Assembly: GCA_003695835.1 (NCBI GenBank)
Contig: RFHN01000194.1
Span: 1-6,424 of the forward strand
Direction of reading: 5' to 3'
DNA length: 6,424 nt
Origin: Armatimonadota bacterium
Lineage (GTDB): Bacteria > Armatimonadota > Fimbriimonadia > Fimbriimonadales > ATM1
A program made the position numbers and the translations under genes. The notes beneath the pieces are model-generated. The model was not told the origin of the DNA and searched no databases. It was given only the letters and a program-made list of their open reading frames with translations. Positions 6,368 to 6,424 of this stretch are shown here, one piece after another (the first letter of the stretch is position 1; the number at the start of each line of letters is the position of its first letter).

Positions 6368-6424
6368 CGCCGACGTTTCCGGGTGACGCACCCGTTCCAC
6401 CCGCTGTGCGGGCGCGAGTACGAC
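6368..6424 (+). CDS. DUF5372-like protein, partial (runs off the window)
   Basis: The frame reads RRRFRVTHPFHPLCGREYD up to the last base. The RVTHPFHPLxGREF-type opening is one I associate with DUF5372, a family of small proteins of unknown function often found beside transposases and recombinases of mobile elements. The frame continues beyond the window. The start is not clear: no in-frame ATG lies just upstream, the nearest in-frame start-like codon is GTG at 6383, and the true 5' end may have been lost at the junction with the IS3 remnant (about 6345-6368). Only 19 residues are visible, so the family name rests on a short motif. Confidence 0.45.

Noticed and set aside
1..6424. CRISPR array, tRNA or rRNA genes
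   Set aside because: No regularly spaced direct repeats and no tRNA- or rRNA-like conserved segments were seen. Nearly all of the window is explained by protein-coding sequence.

Overview
The window is high-GC bacterial DNA with a densely packed, co-directional gene group on the + strand. It looks like the 3' part of a phage-defence operon, and its downstream end has been damaged by mobile DNA. Codon third positions are mostly G or C. No marker fixes the taxon; a high-GC Pseudomonadota, Myxococcota or Actinomycetota member would all fit. The assignments rest on protein motifs and family memory, because no search could be run.

Layout. (1) Bases 1-2497 hold the C-terminal part of a large Eco57I-type N6-adenine DNA methyltransferase. 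The left edge of the window cuts it inside the conserved NPxAVxLxKxSLW segment, so the SAM-binding start of the protein lies upstream. (2) Bases 2494-3135 encode DarT (DUF4433), a DNA ADP-ribosyltransferase toxin, whose start codon overlaps the methylase stop as ATGA. (3) Bases 3160-4236 encode DarG, with an N-terminal macrodomain that removes ADP-ribose from DNA and a C-terminal DarT-neutralising domain. (4) Bases 4233-4406 hold the first ~44 codons of a DUF262 (GmrS/ParB-like) gene that breaks off abruptly. Its start overlaps the darG stop as ATGA and its stop overlaps the next start as ATGA. (5) Bases 4403-6058 encode a full-length, different DUF262 protein with a C-terminal HNH-type nuclease domain, resembling modification-dependent GmrSD/SspE-like enzymes. 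(6) Bases 6059-6424 hold a possible start of a further operon gene, cut after about 11 codons by the end of an IS3-family element. Only the 3' part of that element's transposase (minus strand) remains, and it abuts the beginning of a DUF5372-like reading frame at the right edge.

How the parts may work together. The overlaps and short gaps imply one transcript carrying a DNA methylase, the DarTG toxin-antitoxin pair and a DUF262/HNH nuclease. DarTG is an established abortive-infection system. The methylase resembles the adenine methylases of class 1 DISARM (DrmMI) and related type IIG/ISP-like systems, but no helicase or other DISARM gene is visible, so that link is only a suggestion. The most notable features are the methylase-DarTG-DUF262 combination with three ATGA couplings, the patchwork base composition within the methylase gene, and the apparent replacement of one DUF262 gene by another in the same operon slot.
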